Source of the DNA: Desulfovibrio legallii
GTDB lineage: Bacteria; Desulfobacterota; Desulfovibrionia; Desulfovibrionales; Desulfovibrionaceae
Reading direction: 5' to 3'
NCBI RefSeq assembly: GCF_900102485.1
Contig: NZ_FNBX01000002.1
Location: 24,295 to 88,294, forward strand
DNA: 64,000 nt
Position 1 is the stretch's first letter. Every line of letters starts with the position of its first letter. Position numbers and translations under genes: made by a program. This document shows, piece by piece, positions 1 to 7,589 of the stretch. The notes under the pieces are model-generated. The model saw only the letters and a list, made by a program, of their open reading frames with translations, did not search any database and had not been told where the DNA came from.

Positions 1-219
1 CGACCGGGATGCGGGGTCTTTTGCCTTCTGGCAGCGTCAGGAGCCCGTTTCGGGCCGGGGTTGCACCAGGAGCGTACTATCCCCGCCCGGGCGGGCGATC
101 CCTACCGCCGTCGGAACGTCGGCGCAGCGCGTGCCGCCGCAGGCGCCGCGTCTGTGCGCGGCCTGTTCGGCAGGCCGTTCCCCCTCTGGTTTTCCCCCAA
201 CAATGGAGGAGGCCTCCCT

Positions 220-510
220 ATGTTCTTGCAGCGTTTGTTTCCGGCAGCCGTTTCCCTGCGTGGGGCAGCGCTTCTGCTCTGCGCCCTGGCGTTGATCGCG
301 GCCTTGGGCTGCGCCCCGCGCCAGCAGCGGCCCTTGACCTTTGAAGAGCAGCAACTGCGCATGGCCGAGGCCCAGTGCCGCCAGGAAGCCAGCTCCATGA
401 ACCCCGAATGGCGCGGCAACAGCCGTTACTTCCCCTGGCGGGCCTATTTTGAAATGTGCATGCACCGGCTGGGCGTGACGGATGCGGAGCTGAAGACGCT
501 CTGGTACTAG
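220..510 (+). CDS. small lipoprotein of unknown function
   Basis: A 96-residue protein with a lipoprotein signal: a basic N-terminus, a hydrophobic stretch over residues 12-29 and a lipobox (AALGC) whose Cys31 would be lipidated. The ATG at 220 is chosen because GGAGGA lies about 10 bases upstream; a longer upstream reading frame has no signal or ribosome site. The mature part is about 65 residues, charged, with two further cysteines and several aromatic residues, and matches no family I can name. The gene stands alone. Its TAG stop is also the first three bases of a repeat element, so the element follows without any gap. Coding status is likely; function is unknown. Confidence 0.72.
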   Translation: MFLQRLFPAAVSLRGAALLLCALALIAALGCAPRQQRPLTFEEQQLRMAEAQCRQEASSMNPEWRGNSRYFPWRAYFEMCMHRLGVTDAELKTLWY

Positions 511-654
511 GCATTGCAACTTTGCAATGCCCTGGCGGCTGCATGAGCAGACGCCCGCCGTGAAGGCGTAAGCGCAATGTATTTGCGCTGGCAAGCGCCG
601 AAACGAGCGTGCCGTAAACTTTGAGTATGTCTGTTCTCAAGGGTAATCTGCTCT
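508..654 (-). repeat. TA-flanked MITE-like repeat, copy 1
   Basis: About 147 bases related to six other copies in the window (26739, 33083, 38469, 56715, 59025, 59958). It begins with the palindromic end (GCATTGCAACTTTGCAATGC) and ends with the hairpin end (TTGAGTATGTCTGTTCTCAA). Between them lies the conserved core AGACGCCCGCCGTGAAGGCG followed by GTAAGCGCAA. Its first bases TAG are the stop codon of the lipoprotein gene at 220-510. It has no transposase. The far end reads CTCTGG rather than CTCTA, so this copy has decayed at one end. Confidence 0.8.
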
Positions 655-689
655 GGCGCTGCGGCAGCCATCGCAATCCCGGCAGTTAT

Positions 690-902
690 CCCGTCGGCGC
701 GCTGTCCGTTGTCCGAGCCGGCGTGACCTTTCCCCTCTCGGCCATGCCTTTCCTGGGGCGCTTGTGGGCCGGGCTGCTGCCTTCGACGCAGCTGATGAAG
801 CTGGAATCCTCCACCGCGGTCATGGGCGCGCCGGCCGTCGGGCAACTGCCTGCCTTGTGCGCCTTTGCGCTGCAGGGGTTACTCTTTGTCTTCGTCGTCG
901 GG
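690..902 (+). pseudogene. remnant of an ABC-2 type permease C-terminus
   Basis: In the plus frame starting at 690, about 70 residues read like the last membrane part of an ABC-2 drug-export permease: VTFPLSAMPFLGRLWAGLLP, then a short gap, then VMGAP and LPALCAFALQGLLF. The order and spacing of these pieces (FPLSAMP, LLPSTQ, MGAP, LPAL) are typical of YhhJ-like permeases. Nothing upstream extends it: the repeat at 508-654 lies just before, and its 3' end runs into the convergent tyrA gene. I infer a truncated, non-functional leftover. Recognition rests on recalled family patterns. Confidence 0.5.
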
Positions 903-1706
903 CCACCACCAGCGGGCGCGCTGGCAGAGCAGGTCCACGTCGCCGGCGGCGGCCAGGTTGAGCAGCTGGCGGTACTGGCGCACGGCTTCGTAGCTGTGGG
1001 GGTTGGCCTCAAAAAGGCCGGTGAACAGGGCGGCGTCTTCGGTAAGCATTTTGCGGGCCGCGTCCCGCCGCCGCCGGAAAGAGGGCGTGAGAAAGGGCAG
1101 CAGGTCGTCCTGCCCGGCCAGGAGGGCGAAGTAGGCCAGATTGGTGATGAAGTTCATGCTCTGGATGCGGGCCATGGCCTCGTCGTGCTGGCGGGCCGTG
1201 GTGCGGAAGGTCTGGAAGCCCAGAGCGCGGAAGAAGCCCTCCACCAGCGGAAGGGCTGTGTCGCCACCGTGTCCGGCAACGCGGCGGCCGGGCACGATGG
1301 CCACGGGCAGGGGGCCGTGGGGGTCCGGCTTGGGGCCGAAGAGGGGGTGCGTGCCCACCACGGGGCCAGGCCAGGCGGCCTCCATCTGGCGCAGGGGGCG
1401 CTCCTTGACGGAGGTAATGTCGGCCAGCACGGCGCTGGGCGGCAGGTGCGGGATAAGGCTGGCGAGAACGGCGGGCACCACGGCGGCGGGCACGCAGAGC
1501 AGAACCAGGCCCGCGTCCGCGCAGGCCGGGGCCAAGGCGGCGGGGGTCAGGGGCTGGTCCACGCCGCGGGCGTTGAGGCCCGCAGCGGCGGCGCGGGCCA
1601 GCAGCATGGCCCCCATGCGCCCGCGGGAGCCCACAAAAAGCAGGGGGAGGGCGCGGTCAAAGCCCTCGGTTGCGGCGGGCTGGGGGATGGTTGGGGTGCG
1701 GCTCAT
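879..1706 (-). CDS. tyrA: prephenate dehydrogenase
   Basis: A 275-residue enzyme that oxidatively decarboxylates prephenate to 4-hydroxyphenylpyruvate, the tyrosine branch. A dinucleotide-binding loop GSRGRMG spans residues 26-32 (GxxGxxG), and GTHPLFGP at 118-125 is the substrate-site motif of the family. It is the last gene of the aromatic operon; its ATG overlaps the aroA stop by four bases, so the two are probably translationally coupled. Length fits a monofunctional TyrA: there is no chorismate mutase domain, since that domain is on PheA. No clear terminator follows before the permease remnant. Confidence 0.93.
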   Translation of the reverse strand: MSRTPTIPQPAATEGFDRALPLLFVGSRGRMGAMLLARAAAAGLNARGVDQPLTPAALAPACADAGLVLLCVPAAVVPAVLASLIPHLPPSAVLADITSVKERPLRQMEAAWPGPVVGTHPLFGPKPDPHGPLPVAIVPGRRVAGHGGDTALPLVEGFFRALGFQTFRTTARQHDEAMARIQSMNFITNLAYFALLAGQDDLLPFLTPSFRRRRDAARKMLTEDAALFTGLFEANPHSYEAVRQYRQLLNLAAAGDVDLLCQRARWWWPDDEDKE

Positions 1707-3106
1707 GCCAGTTGCTCCCAGACGTTCCAGAATTGCGGGAAGGATTTGCGCACCACGGCGGGGTCGTCCAGGCGGGCGCGGACGTGGGTTTCGGGTTCGC
1801 GCAGGTCCAGAAGCGCCAGGGACATGGCCATGCGGTGGTCGTCGTGGGCGGAGAGGGCGGCGTCGGCGGGCAGGCAGGGGTGGTCGGGCTTGCCGTGCCC
1901 GCGTCCGGCCAGGCCGTGCACCAGAAGGCCGTCGGAGAGCTGGTCCACGGTCACGCCCGCCTTGGCCAGCTCTGTGGCCGGGGCGCTGATGCGGTCCGAT
2001 TCCTTGAGGCGCAGGTGGGCCACGTTGCGGATGCGGGTGGAACCGCGGGCAAAGGCGGCCAGCACGGCCACGGTGGGCACCAGGTCCGGGCAGTCGCCCA
2101 TGTCCAGCTCCACGCCGTGCAGGGCCGAGGGGTGGACAGTGACGGCATTGGCTTCCGTTTCCAGGCGCGCGCCCATTTTTTGCAGGATGCCCAGCAGGGC
2201 GCGGTCGCCCTGGAGAGAGGCGGGGTTGAGGCCCTCCACCCGTACAGGGCGGCGGCCCAGGGCCCCGGCGGCCAGAAGGTAGGACGCGCCGGACCAGTCC
2301 CCTTCCACGTCGTAGACGCCGGGCCGGTAGGGGCCGGGGCGGACCGTAACGCGCAGACAGCCGGGCTCGGCGGCCTTGAGCTCGCGCCAGGCCCCGGGGG
2401 GCAGCGCCTGCCAGAGGACGTCAGGACAGGGGCGGGTTTCCACGTCAAAGTTCAGGCCGAAGGCTTCCAGGGCCTGCAGGGTCAGGCCCACATAGGGCCA
2501 GGACACGGCCTTCTGCCCACAGAGGGATACGGCTAGGGGGGCGGGCAAAAGCGGCGCGGCCAGGAGCAGCCCGGAGAAGAACTGGCTGGAGCGCTCCATA
2601 CCCAGCTCCACCTCGCCGCCGCAGAGGGCCGGCTGCAGGCCCGCGGCATGGATGCGCAGGGGCGGGCAGCCCGGCTGGCCTTCGTAGCGGATGTCCGCGC
2701 CCAGAAAGCGCAGAGCCTGGACCAGCTCGTCCATGGGGCGCTGGTGCAGGCGGCCCGCGCCGTGAACGTGGAAGACGCCACGCCCGGCGGCCAGCACGGC
2801 CGTGAGCAGGCGGCAGGTGGTGCCGGAAGCGCCCACGTCGCAGTCCAGAGGGGCGGCGTCCGTGCCGCCCTGTGGCCGTCCGGCCGTGCCGGCCACCTGC
2901 CAGCAGCCTTCACCCATGCCGGGCAGGGGGGTGAAGCGCGCCCCGGCCGCGGCAAGCACGGTGCGGGTGCGGTCCGTATCGTCGCTGACCAGGGCGTGGC
3001 GCACGGTGGAAACGCCGTCCGCCAGGGCCGCGCCCAGAAGAAAGCGGTGGGAAAGGGATTTGGAGGCGGGCGCGCGCACCGCCGCGGGGGTAGAGGTCTG
3101 GCTCAT
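1703..3106 (-). CDS. aroA: 3-phosphoshikimate 1-carboxyvinyltransferase (EPSP synthase)
   Basis: A 467-residue cytoplasmic enzyme that joins phosphoenolpyruvate to shikimate 3-phosphate. Near the N-terminus APASKSLSHR (residues 12-21) holds the catalytic Lys and the substrate Ser/Arg; GASGTTCRLL, LKESDRISA and DDHRMAMSLAL follow in the normal order. I start at 3106 because the domain begins there; a 60-residue upstream extension would overlap pheA and lacks family similarity. The start is six bases downstream of the pheA stop, and the 3' end overlaps tyrA. It is fourth in an operon whose first two genes make dehydroquinate by the archaeal-type route, so the pathway is linked at both ends here. 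Confidence 0.95.
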   Translation of the reverse strand: MSQTSTPAAVRAPASKSLSHRFLLGAALADGVSTVRHALVSDDTDRTRTVLAAAGARFTPLPGMGEGCWQVAGTAGRPQGGTDAAPLDCDVGASGTTCRLLTAVLAAGRGVFHVHGAGRLHQRPMDELVQALRFLGADIRYEGQPGCPPLRIHAAGLQPALCGGEVELGMERSSQFFSGLLLAAPLLPAPLAVSLCGQKAVSWPYVGLTLQALEAFGLNFDVETRPCPDVLWQALPPGAWRELKAAEPGCLRVTVRPGPYRPGVYDVEGDWSGASYLLAAGALGRRPVRVEGLNPASLQGDRALLGILQKMGARLETEANAVTVHPSALHGVELDMGDCPDLVPTVAVLAAFARGSTRIRNVAHLRLKESDRISAPATELAKAGVTVDQLSDGLLVHGLAGRGHGKPDHPCLPADAALSAHDDHRMAMSLALLDLREPETHVRARLDDPAVVRKSFPQFWNVWEQLA

Positions 3107-3111
3107 GGGGT

Positions 3112-4359
3112 TCAGTGCTCCGGTTCTGCGGCGTTGAGGTCCAGGCGGTCCAGCTGCGGGCCCGTGGGGTAGCTGCCCAGGATGCGGAAGCTGGTGCAGG
3201 CTTCGTGCAATTGGGTAAGCAGCGCGGCGTAGCGCGGGTCTTCCAGGTCGCATTCCACATCCACAAAGAAGACGTACTTCCAGCACTGGCCGCGCAGGGG
3301 GCGGGATTCCAGCTTGCGCATGTTCACGCCGTGGCTCGCCAGGAGCTCCAGCACGCCGGAGAGCGCCCCGGCTTTGTCCGGCGTGGTGAAGAGCAGGGAG
3401 GTTTTGTCCGCGCCGGTGTGGCCGGGCTGGGGGCCGCTGAGGCGGCCGCCGTGGCGGGCGCTGCTGGGGCCGATGATGACAAAGCGCGTCCAGTTGCCGG
3501 GCTCGTTTTCAATGCGCCGGGCCAGCACGCCCAGGCCCAGCAGGTCGGCCAGCTTGCCGTGGCCGATGGCCGCGGCGTCGGGGCTGGAGGCGGCGCGCTG
3601 GGCTGCGGCGGCCGTGGATTCCACGGGCACCAGGGCCGCGCCGGGCAGGTGGGCGCGCAGCCAGACCCCGCATTGGGCCAGGGGCTGGGGGTGGGAATAG
3701 ACCGTGCGCACGGCGGCCAGGGAAGGCGCGTTGCTCAAAAGGCAGTGCGAAATGCGGGAAAAGAGCTCGGCCTGGATATAGACCTCGTGCTTGAGGAAGA
3801 GGTCAAAGCTCACGCCCACGGTGCCCTGCAGGGAATTTTCCAGGGGCGCCACGCCCAGTTCGCACTGGCCGGAGGCCACTTCCTCAAAGACTTCGGTCAG
3901 GTCGTTGCAGGGATGGAAGCGGGCGGCGTGCCCCAGGTATTCCACCCCCGCGAAGTAGGAGAACGTGCCCTCGGGACCGAGGTAAGCCACGTTCTGCGGG
4001 CGTTGCAGGGCGCGGGAGGAGGAAAAAATCTCGCGCCAGATGGCCCGCAGATGGTCTTCGGGCAGGGGACCGGGGTTGTGGGCGGCCAGGCCGTCCAGCA
4101 CTTCTTTTTCCCGCAGAGGCTTGAAGATGATGCCCGGCACGTCGGCCTTGATGCGGCCCACCTCCAGGCTCAGGGCCGCGCGTCGGTTGCAGAGGGCCAG
4201 CAGTTGGCTGTCCACGCTGTCGATTTCCTTGCGGATGACGGCCAGACGGGCCTGAGGATCCGCCGGGGCGGCCGCGTCGGCGGTTGCAGGGGCCTGGTCC
4301 GCGGCGTGGGCGGCCGTTGCGGCGGGCGTTCCGCGCCAGTGGCTGGTGCTGTCGTCCAT
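3112..4359 (-). CDS. pheA: bifunctional chorismate mutase / prephenate dehydratase (P-protein)
   Basis: 415 residues in three parts. Residues about 35-95 form an AroQ chorismate mutase helix set (KEIDSVDSQLLALCNRRAAL). From about residue 130 comes prephenate dehydratase, beginning VAYLGPEGTFSYFAG, with the catalytic NWTRFVIIG motif near its end. A C-terminal ACT domain includes TTPDKAGALSGVLELLASHG and ESRPLRG, the phenylalanine-binding element. It therefore turns chorismate into phenylpyruvate and is expected to be feedback-inhibited by Phe. The N-terminal 30 residues are Ala-rich and probably disordered. AGGAGG lies seven bases before the ATG. It starts two bases after the preceding gene ends. 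Confidence 0.95.
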   Translation of the reverse strand: MDDSTSHWRGTPAATAAHAADQAPATADAAAPADPQARLAVIRKEIDSVDSQLLALCNRRAALSLEVGRIKADVPGIIFKPLREKEVLDGLAAHNPGPLPEDHLRAIWREIFSSSRALQRPQNVAYLGPEGTFSYFAGVEYLGHAARFHPCNDLTEVFEEVASGQCELGVAPLENSLQGTVGVSFDLFLKHEVYIQAELFSRISHCLLSNAPSLAAVRTVYSHPQPLAQCGVWLRAHLPGAALVPVESTAAAAQRAASSPDAAAIGHGKLADLLGLGVLARRIENEPGNWTRFVIIGPSSARHGGRLSGPQPGHTGADKTSLLFTTPDKAGALSGVLELLASHGVNMRKLESRPLRGQCWKYVFFVDVECDLEDPRYAALLTQLHEACTSFRILGSYPTGPQLDRLDLNAAEPEH

Positions 4360-4361
4360 GC

Positions 4362-5342
4362 CTAAACCTCCTGGATGTCTTCGCGTACGCGCATGCCGAA
4401 GTGGCGACCGGCCTCGTCCAGACGGCAGAGCACCGCATCGCCGGGCTTGAGGCCCACCACGCTCACGGGCGTGCCGTCGGGCGCGGTCAGGCGGATGGTC
4501 TCGGCATTCTGGAGGAAGACCGCGCCGCTGCGGGGGCCGTCTTCAGTTTCCGCCTGAGCTTCAATGAGCAGCATGGGCCGCACCTCAATCTTGACCCGGC
4601 CCAGCGTGGCCAGGGAGGCCGCGCCGTCCGCGTCCACAATCAGCACTTCCTGCCCGGCGCGCAGTTCGCCCAGGTAGGTGGTTTTGTCGTGGGGCAGACG
4701 GGCGTAGGCGTGCACAGCCCCGGCGTTGACCCGGAAGGGCCGGGCGGCCACATATTCGTTGTGCTCGGTTTCGGCGTGAACCAGGAAGGTGAAGGCGCTG
4801 GAATTGCCCACCAGCAGGCCCTGGCCCCGGTGCAGCAGCGAGAGGGTGTCCGCGCAGACGCGGTGCCCCAGGCCCACGGATTCCACGCGGGTGACCACGG
4901 CGGGCAGGAGGTTTTCGCGCGGCTGGGCCAGCTTGCACTGGGGCACGACCTCCTTGAGCAGCGGGGCCGGGCCGGAAAAAACAATGCCCGCCACGCCGCG
5001 TTCCAAAATTCCCGCGGCCAGGCGGGCTTCCTCCAGGGTGCCGGCCTCGGCCAGCACCGCGTCGCTCTGGGCCAGGAGGTTCTCCACGGGGATGACCTCC
5101 CAGCCGCGGGCCAGCGCCACGCGCTCGCCCTGGCGCAGGCGGGCCAGCACAGCCTCCTCGTCGGCCTTGGAGGCCAGCGTGGCCAGGGGGGTGTCCTCGT
5201 CGGCCCAGACCGAGCCGCGGGCCAGGCCCGCCACCTGCTCCACATGCTGGCGGGGGGCAATAATGCCGTCCACGCCCGATTCCAGGGCCAGGGTTACGGC
5301 GCTTTTGTCAAAGGGCACACAGCGAAAGTAGATGCGCGACAT
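4362..5342 (-). CDS. 3-dehydroquinate synthase II
   Basis: A 326-residue enzyme of the archaeal-type AroB' family, which converts 2-amino-3,7-dideoxyheptulosonate oxidatively to 3-dehydroquinate instead of using DAHP and classical AroB. Recognisable stretches are VGNSSAFTFLVHAETEHNEY, PFRVNAGAVHAY and LGELRAGQEVLIVDADG, followed by a C-terminal beta barrel ending LKPGDAVLCRLDEAGRHFGM. One base separates its ATG from the stop of the ADH synthase gene, and the two enzymes act in sequence. In Desulfovibrio and archaea this pair replaces AroF/AroG/AroH and AroB. No classical aroB is present in the window. Confidence 0.92.
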   Translation of the reverse strand: MSRIYFRCVPFDKSAVTLALESGVDGIIAPRQHVEQVAGLARGSVWADEDTPLATLASKADEEAVLARLRQGERVALARGWEVIPVENLLAQSDAVLAEAGTLEEARLAAGILERGVAGIVFSGPAPLLKEVVPQCKLAQPRENLLPAVVTRVESVGLGHRVCADTLSLLHRGQGLLVGNSSAFTFLVHAETEHNEYVAARPFRVNAGAVHAYARLPHDKTTYLGELRAGQEVLIVDADGAASLATLGRVKIEVRPMLLIEAQAETEDGPRSGAVFLQNAETIRLTAPDGTPVSVVGLKPGDAVLCRLDEAGRHFGMRVREDIQEV

Positions 5343-5343
5343 G

Positions 5344-6141
5344 TTATTCCCCCACGATGGTCAGGGCCTGGTCCACATCGGCATCCTGGTGCACGATGGC
5401 GCGCAGGGCCTTGACCAGGGCCACCCGGTTGGGGTGCTGGAAGACGTTGCGGCCCACGGAAATGCCCGCGCCTCCGGCCTGGAGGGAATCGTAAACCATC
5501 TGGAGAATCTGGCGGGTGGAATCCATGCGCTCGCCCCCGGCGATGACCACAGGCACGCAGCAGGCGGCCACCACTTCGGCAAAGCTGTCCACATCGCCGG
5601 TGTAGGGCACTTTGACGATGTCCGCGCCGAGCTCCACGCCCACGCGGGCGCAGTGGGCCACCACGGTCTTGTCAAAGCCGTTCTGCACCTGCGGGCCGCG
5701 CGCGTACATCATGGCCAGCAGGGGGATGCCCCAGTTGTCGCAGGATTCGGCCACCCGGCCCAGGTCGGCCAGCATAAGGCGTTCGTTGGGGTCGCCCAGG
5801 TTCACATGCACGGAAACGCAGTCCGCGCCGTGTTTGAGGGCCTCTTCCACCGTGCCCACCAGGGTTTTGGTGTTGCCGTATGGGGAAAGGGCGGTGGAAG
5901 CCGAAAGGTGGATGATGAGGCCGATGTCGCTGCCCGCGTTGCGATGGCCGCAGCGCACCAGGCCCTTGTGCATGAGCACGGCGTCCGCGCCGCCGGTGGC
6001 CATGTCGTTGACGGTTTCGCGCATGTCAATAAGGCCTGCCACCGCGCCCACGGTGACGCCGTGGTCCATGGGCACGATGATGGTGCGCCCGTCTTCGCGG
6101 TCGATAATGCGTTCCAGCCGGATTTTTTTGCCCAGATACAT
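5344..6141 (-). CDS. 2-amino-3,7-dideoxy-D-threo-hept-6-ulosonate (ADH) synthase
   Basis: A 265-residue class I aldolase-fold enzyme (DeoC/LacD-like) of the archaeal aromatic pathway. In the known archaeal pathway it condenses L-aspartate semialdehyde with a deoxyketohexose phosphate to give ADH. Motifs include GRTIIVPMDHGVTVGAVAGL near residue 20, CVSVHVNLGD in the middle and VKVPYTGDV, whose Lys is the likely Schiff-base residue, then VVIAGGER and AGGAGISVGRNVFQ as the phosphate site. The ATG follows GAAGGAGA. It is the first enzyme gene of the operon, about 90 bases downstream of an attenuator terminator, so it should be the gene most directly controlled by attenuation. Confidence 0.92.
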   Translation of the reverse strand: MYLGKKIRLERIIDREDGRTIIVPMDHGVTVGAVAGLIDMRETVNDMATGGADAVLMHKGLVRCGHRNAGSDIGLIIHLSASTALSPYGNTKTLVGTVEEALKHGADCVSVHVNLGDPNERLMLADLGRVAESCDNWGIPLLAMMYARGPQVQNGFDKTVVAHCARVGVELGADIVKVPYTGDVDSFAEVVAACCVPVVIAGGERMDSTRQILQMVYDSLQAGGAGISVGRNVFQHPNRVALVKALRAIVHQDADVDQALTIVGE

Positions 6142-6228
6142 GGCGGTCTCCTTCCCTCTGCTGCGGTTGCGCGCGGCGTGTCCGCGCGGGTAGGGGAAGC
6201 GGGCCCGGCCCTTTCCGGCGGCCGTTAC

Positions 6229-6266
6229 AAGAAAAGGGCCGCCGGCGGTTTGCCTGCGGCCCTTTT
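6229..6266 (-). terminator. attenuator terminator of the aromatic operon
   Basis: In the minus-strand transcript AAAAGGGCCGC pairs with GCGGCCCTTTT across a 13-base loop and is followed by CTTGT, giving a strong intrinsic terminator. It lies 25 bases after the stop of the aromatic-rich leader peptide and about 90 bases before the ADH synthase start. Its 5' arm and loop (GGCCGCAGGC, 6252-6261) can instead pair with GCCTGTGGTC (6305-6314), which would remove the terminator. This is the classical attenuation arrangement. Confidence 0.85.
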
Positions 6267-6290
6267 GAACTTCCCAACTTTTTTACGGCG

Positions 6291-6395
6291 TCAGCGAAGC
6301 TCCCGACCACAGGCTCCCATAAAGTACGCAAAGTAGTACCAGCTAAAGAAGCCGGCGGCGTAAGCGGAGGTGTGGTTAGGGGCGATGCGTTGCAT
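6291..6395 (-). CDS. aromatic-rich attenuation leader peptide
   Basis: A 34-residue reading frame between the operon promoter and the attenuator. Its centre is FFSWYYFAYF (DNA 6321-6350): eight of ten codons are Phe, Tyr or Trp. The ATG at 6395 is favoured because AGGA lies seven bases upstream; an in-frame ATG at 6410 would give 39 residues but has no visible ribosome site. The control codons sit just upstream of an antiterminator arm at 6305-6314. A ribosome stalled for lack of charged tRNA(Phe), tRNA(Tyr) or tRNA(Trp) would leave that arm free. The peptide itself needs no function. It responds to all three aromatic amino acids, fitting an operon that starts at the common pathway. Confidence 0.85.
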   Translation of the reverse strand: MQRIAPNHTSAYAAGFFSWYYFAYFMGACGRELR

Positions 6396-6425
6396 GACGT
6401 GTTCCTGCATAAAAGCGTGAGAGGA

Positions 6426-6454
6426 GAATTACGCGCGGCCTGTGGGCTTGTCAA
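6426..6454 (-). promoter_or_regulatory. predicted sigma-70 promoter of the aromatic operon
   Basis: On the minus strand a perfect TTGACA (6454-6449), a 17-base spacer and TAATTC (6431-6426). The -10 box is weak. The position is right: after the DHH phosphoesterase stop (6507) and about 30 bases before the leader-peptide start, giving a transcript that contains the whole attenuator. Confidence 0.6.
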
Positions 6455-6506
6455 CCCCAAAAATCCCCAGGTGGCAAAAAATCTGCGCGCCGCTTCCCGC
6501 AGGGCT

Positions 6507-7580
6507 TCAGCTTTCGGCGGCTTTGGGGGCGGCTGCCGGGGCGGCGTCCTGCCCGGCGGGCGGCGCAGGCGCGGCGGTCTGGCGGGGGCGCAGTTTGCGC
6601 GTCTCCAGTCTTTTGAGGACAAACTCCGCCGTCTTGACGCCTTCGGGCACGGCCTCCAGAGGAAACTCGGCCCGGCCCAGGGTGCGGTGGCCCCCGGCCT
6701 GGCCCACGTCGTAGAAGCAGGCGTCGGCCAGGCGGCCGATGTCCCGCCCGCCGTCGCCGCGGAAGATGACAATGACGGTTTTGCCCACAATGCCGCTCAC
6801 GGCGATCCACTTGAGACCGTGCACGCGGGTGAAGAAGTCGGCCACGGCCACCAGCAGGTCTGCGCTGTTGACCTCGTTGAGGCAGGCGTGCGCGCCCGCG
6901 CCCCGGCAGTCCGTCAGCGAGCGGAAGGCGCGGGAGAACAGGGGCAGCCATTCACGCAGATATTCGCTGCGCATGATGCGGCGCAGCACATTGTTGTCCG
7001 CATGGCGGGAAAGCCACTGGTAGGCGCGGAAGTCGTCCTCGCCGCCGGAGCGCTCAAAGGCCGCGGTGTCCGTGCGGATGCCGTAGAGCAGGGCCGTGGC
7101 CAGACGCGGGCCGGGGCGCACGCGCAGGCCCTGGAGGTAGCGGGTCATCATGGTGCTGGTGGCCCCCACGCCGGGGCGGATGTCGTAAAAGGACGCCGCG
7201 TCCGGGGCGGCGTCGGCCGGGGCGGTCGGCAGGGGGTGGTGGTCGATGATGCAGTCGAAGGCCACGTCCTGGAAGGCTTTGTGGTGGTGGGGCTGGGAAT
7301 CCACCAGGGCGAAGCGGGTGTACTGGCAGGCTTTTTCCGGCTGCCAGGGCTTCACCGGGATGTTCAGGTAGCGGATCATGGCCAGGTTGTCGGGCCGGGT
7401 GACTTCGTTAACGCGCGCAATATCCACGCTGTGCACGCGGGGGATAAGAATGCGCTTGAGGGCCAGTGCCGAGGCCAGGGCGTCCGGGTCGGCATTGATG
7501 AGGATGCACCAGCGGTCGTCCTTGTTCAGGCTTTGTCGCCACTGCTTCATGTGGGCGACAAGCTCTGCATTGCCTGTCAT
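6507..7580 (-). CDS. DHH family phosphoesterase
   Basis: A 357-residue protein of the DHH/DHHA1 superfamily (RecJ, NrnA, PPX II). Metal-binding motifs are visible: NADPDALASALAL at residues 29-41 (motif I), and IIDHHPLP with the family DHH at 113-115 (motif III). The C-terminal DHHA1 part has the glycine-rich GGHRTLGRAEFP. Such enzymes hydrolyse short oligonucleotides, cyclic dinucleotides or polyphosphate; substrate cannot be told from sequence. The last 30 residues are Ala/Pro-rich. It ends just before the aromatic operon promoter and starts ten bases after the cbiR-like gene, so it belongs to the upstream transcription unit. Confidence 0.85.
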   Translation of the reverse strand: MTGNAELVAHMKQWRQSLNKDDRWCILINADPDALASALALKRILIPRVHSVDIARVNEVTRPDNLAMIRYLNIPVKPWQPEKACQYTRFALVDSQPHHHKAFQDVAFDCIIDHHPLPTAPADAAPDAASFYDIRPGVGATSTMMTRYLQGLRVRPGPRLATALLYGIRTDTAAFERSGGEDDFRAYQWLSRHADNNVLRRIMRSEYLREWLPLFSRAFRSLTDCRGAGAHACLNEVNSADLLVAVADFFTRVHGLKWIAVSGIVGKTVIVIFRGDGGRDIGRLADACFYDVGQAGGHRTLGRAEFPLEAVPEGVKTAEFVLKRLETRKLRPRQTAAPAPPAGQDAAPAAAPKAAES

Positions 7581-7589
7581 GTCATATCC

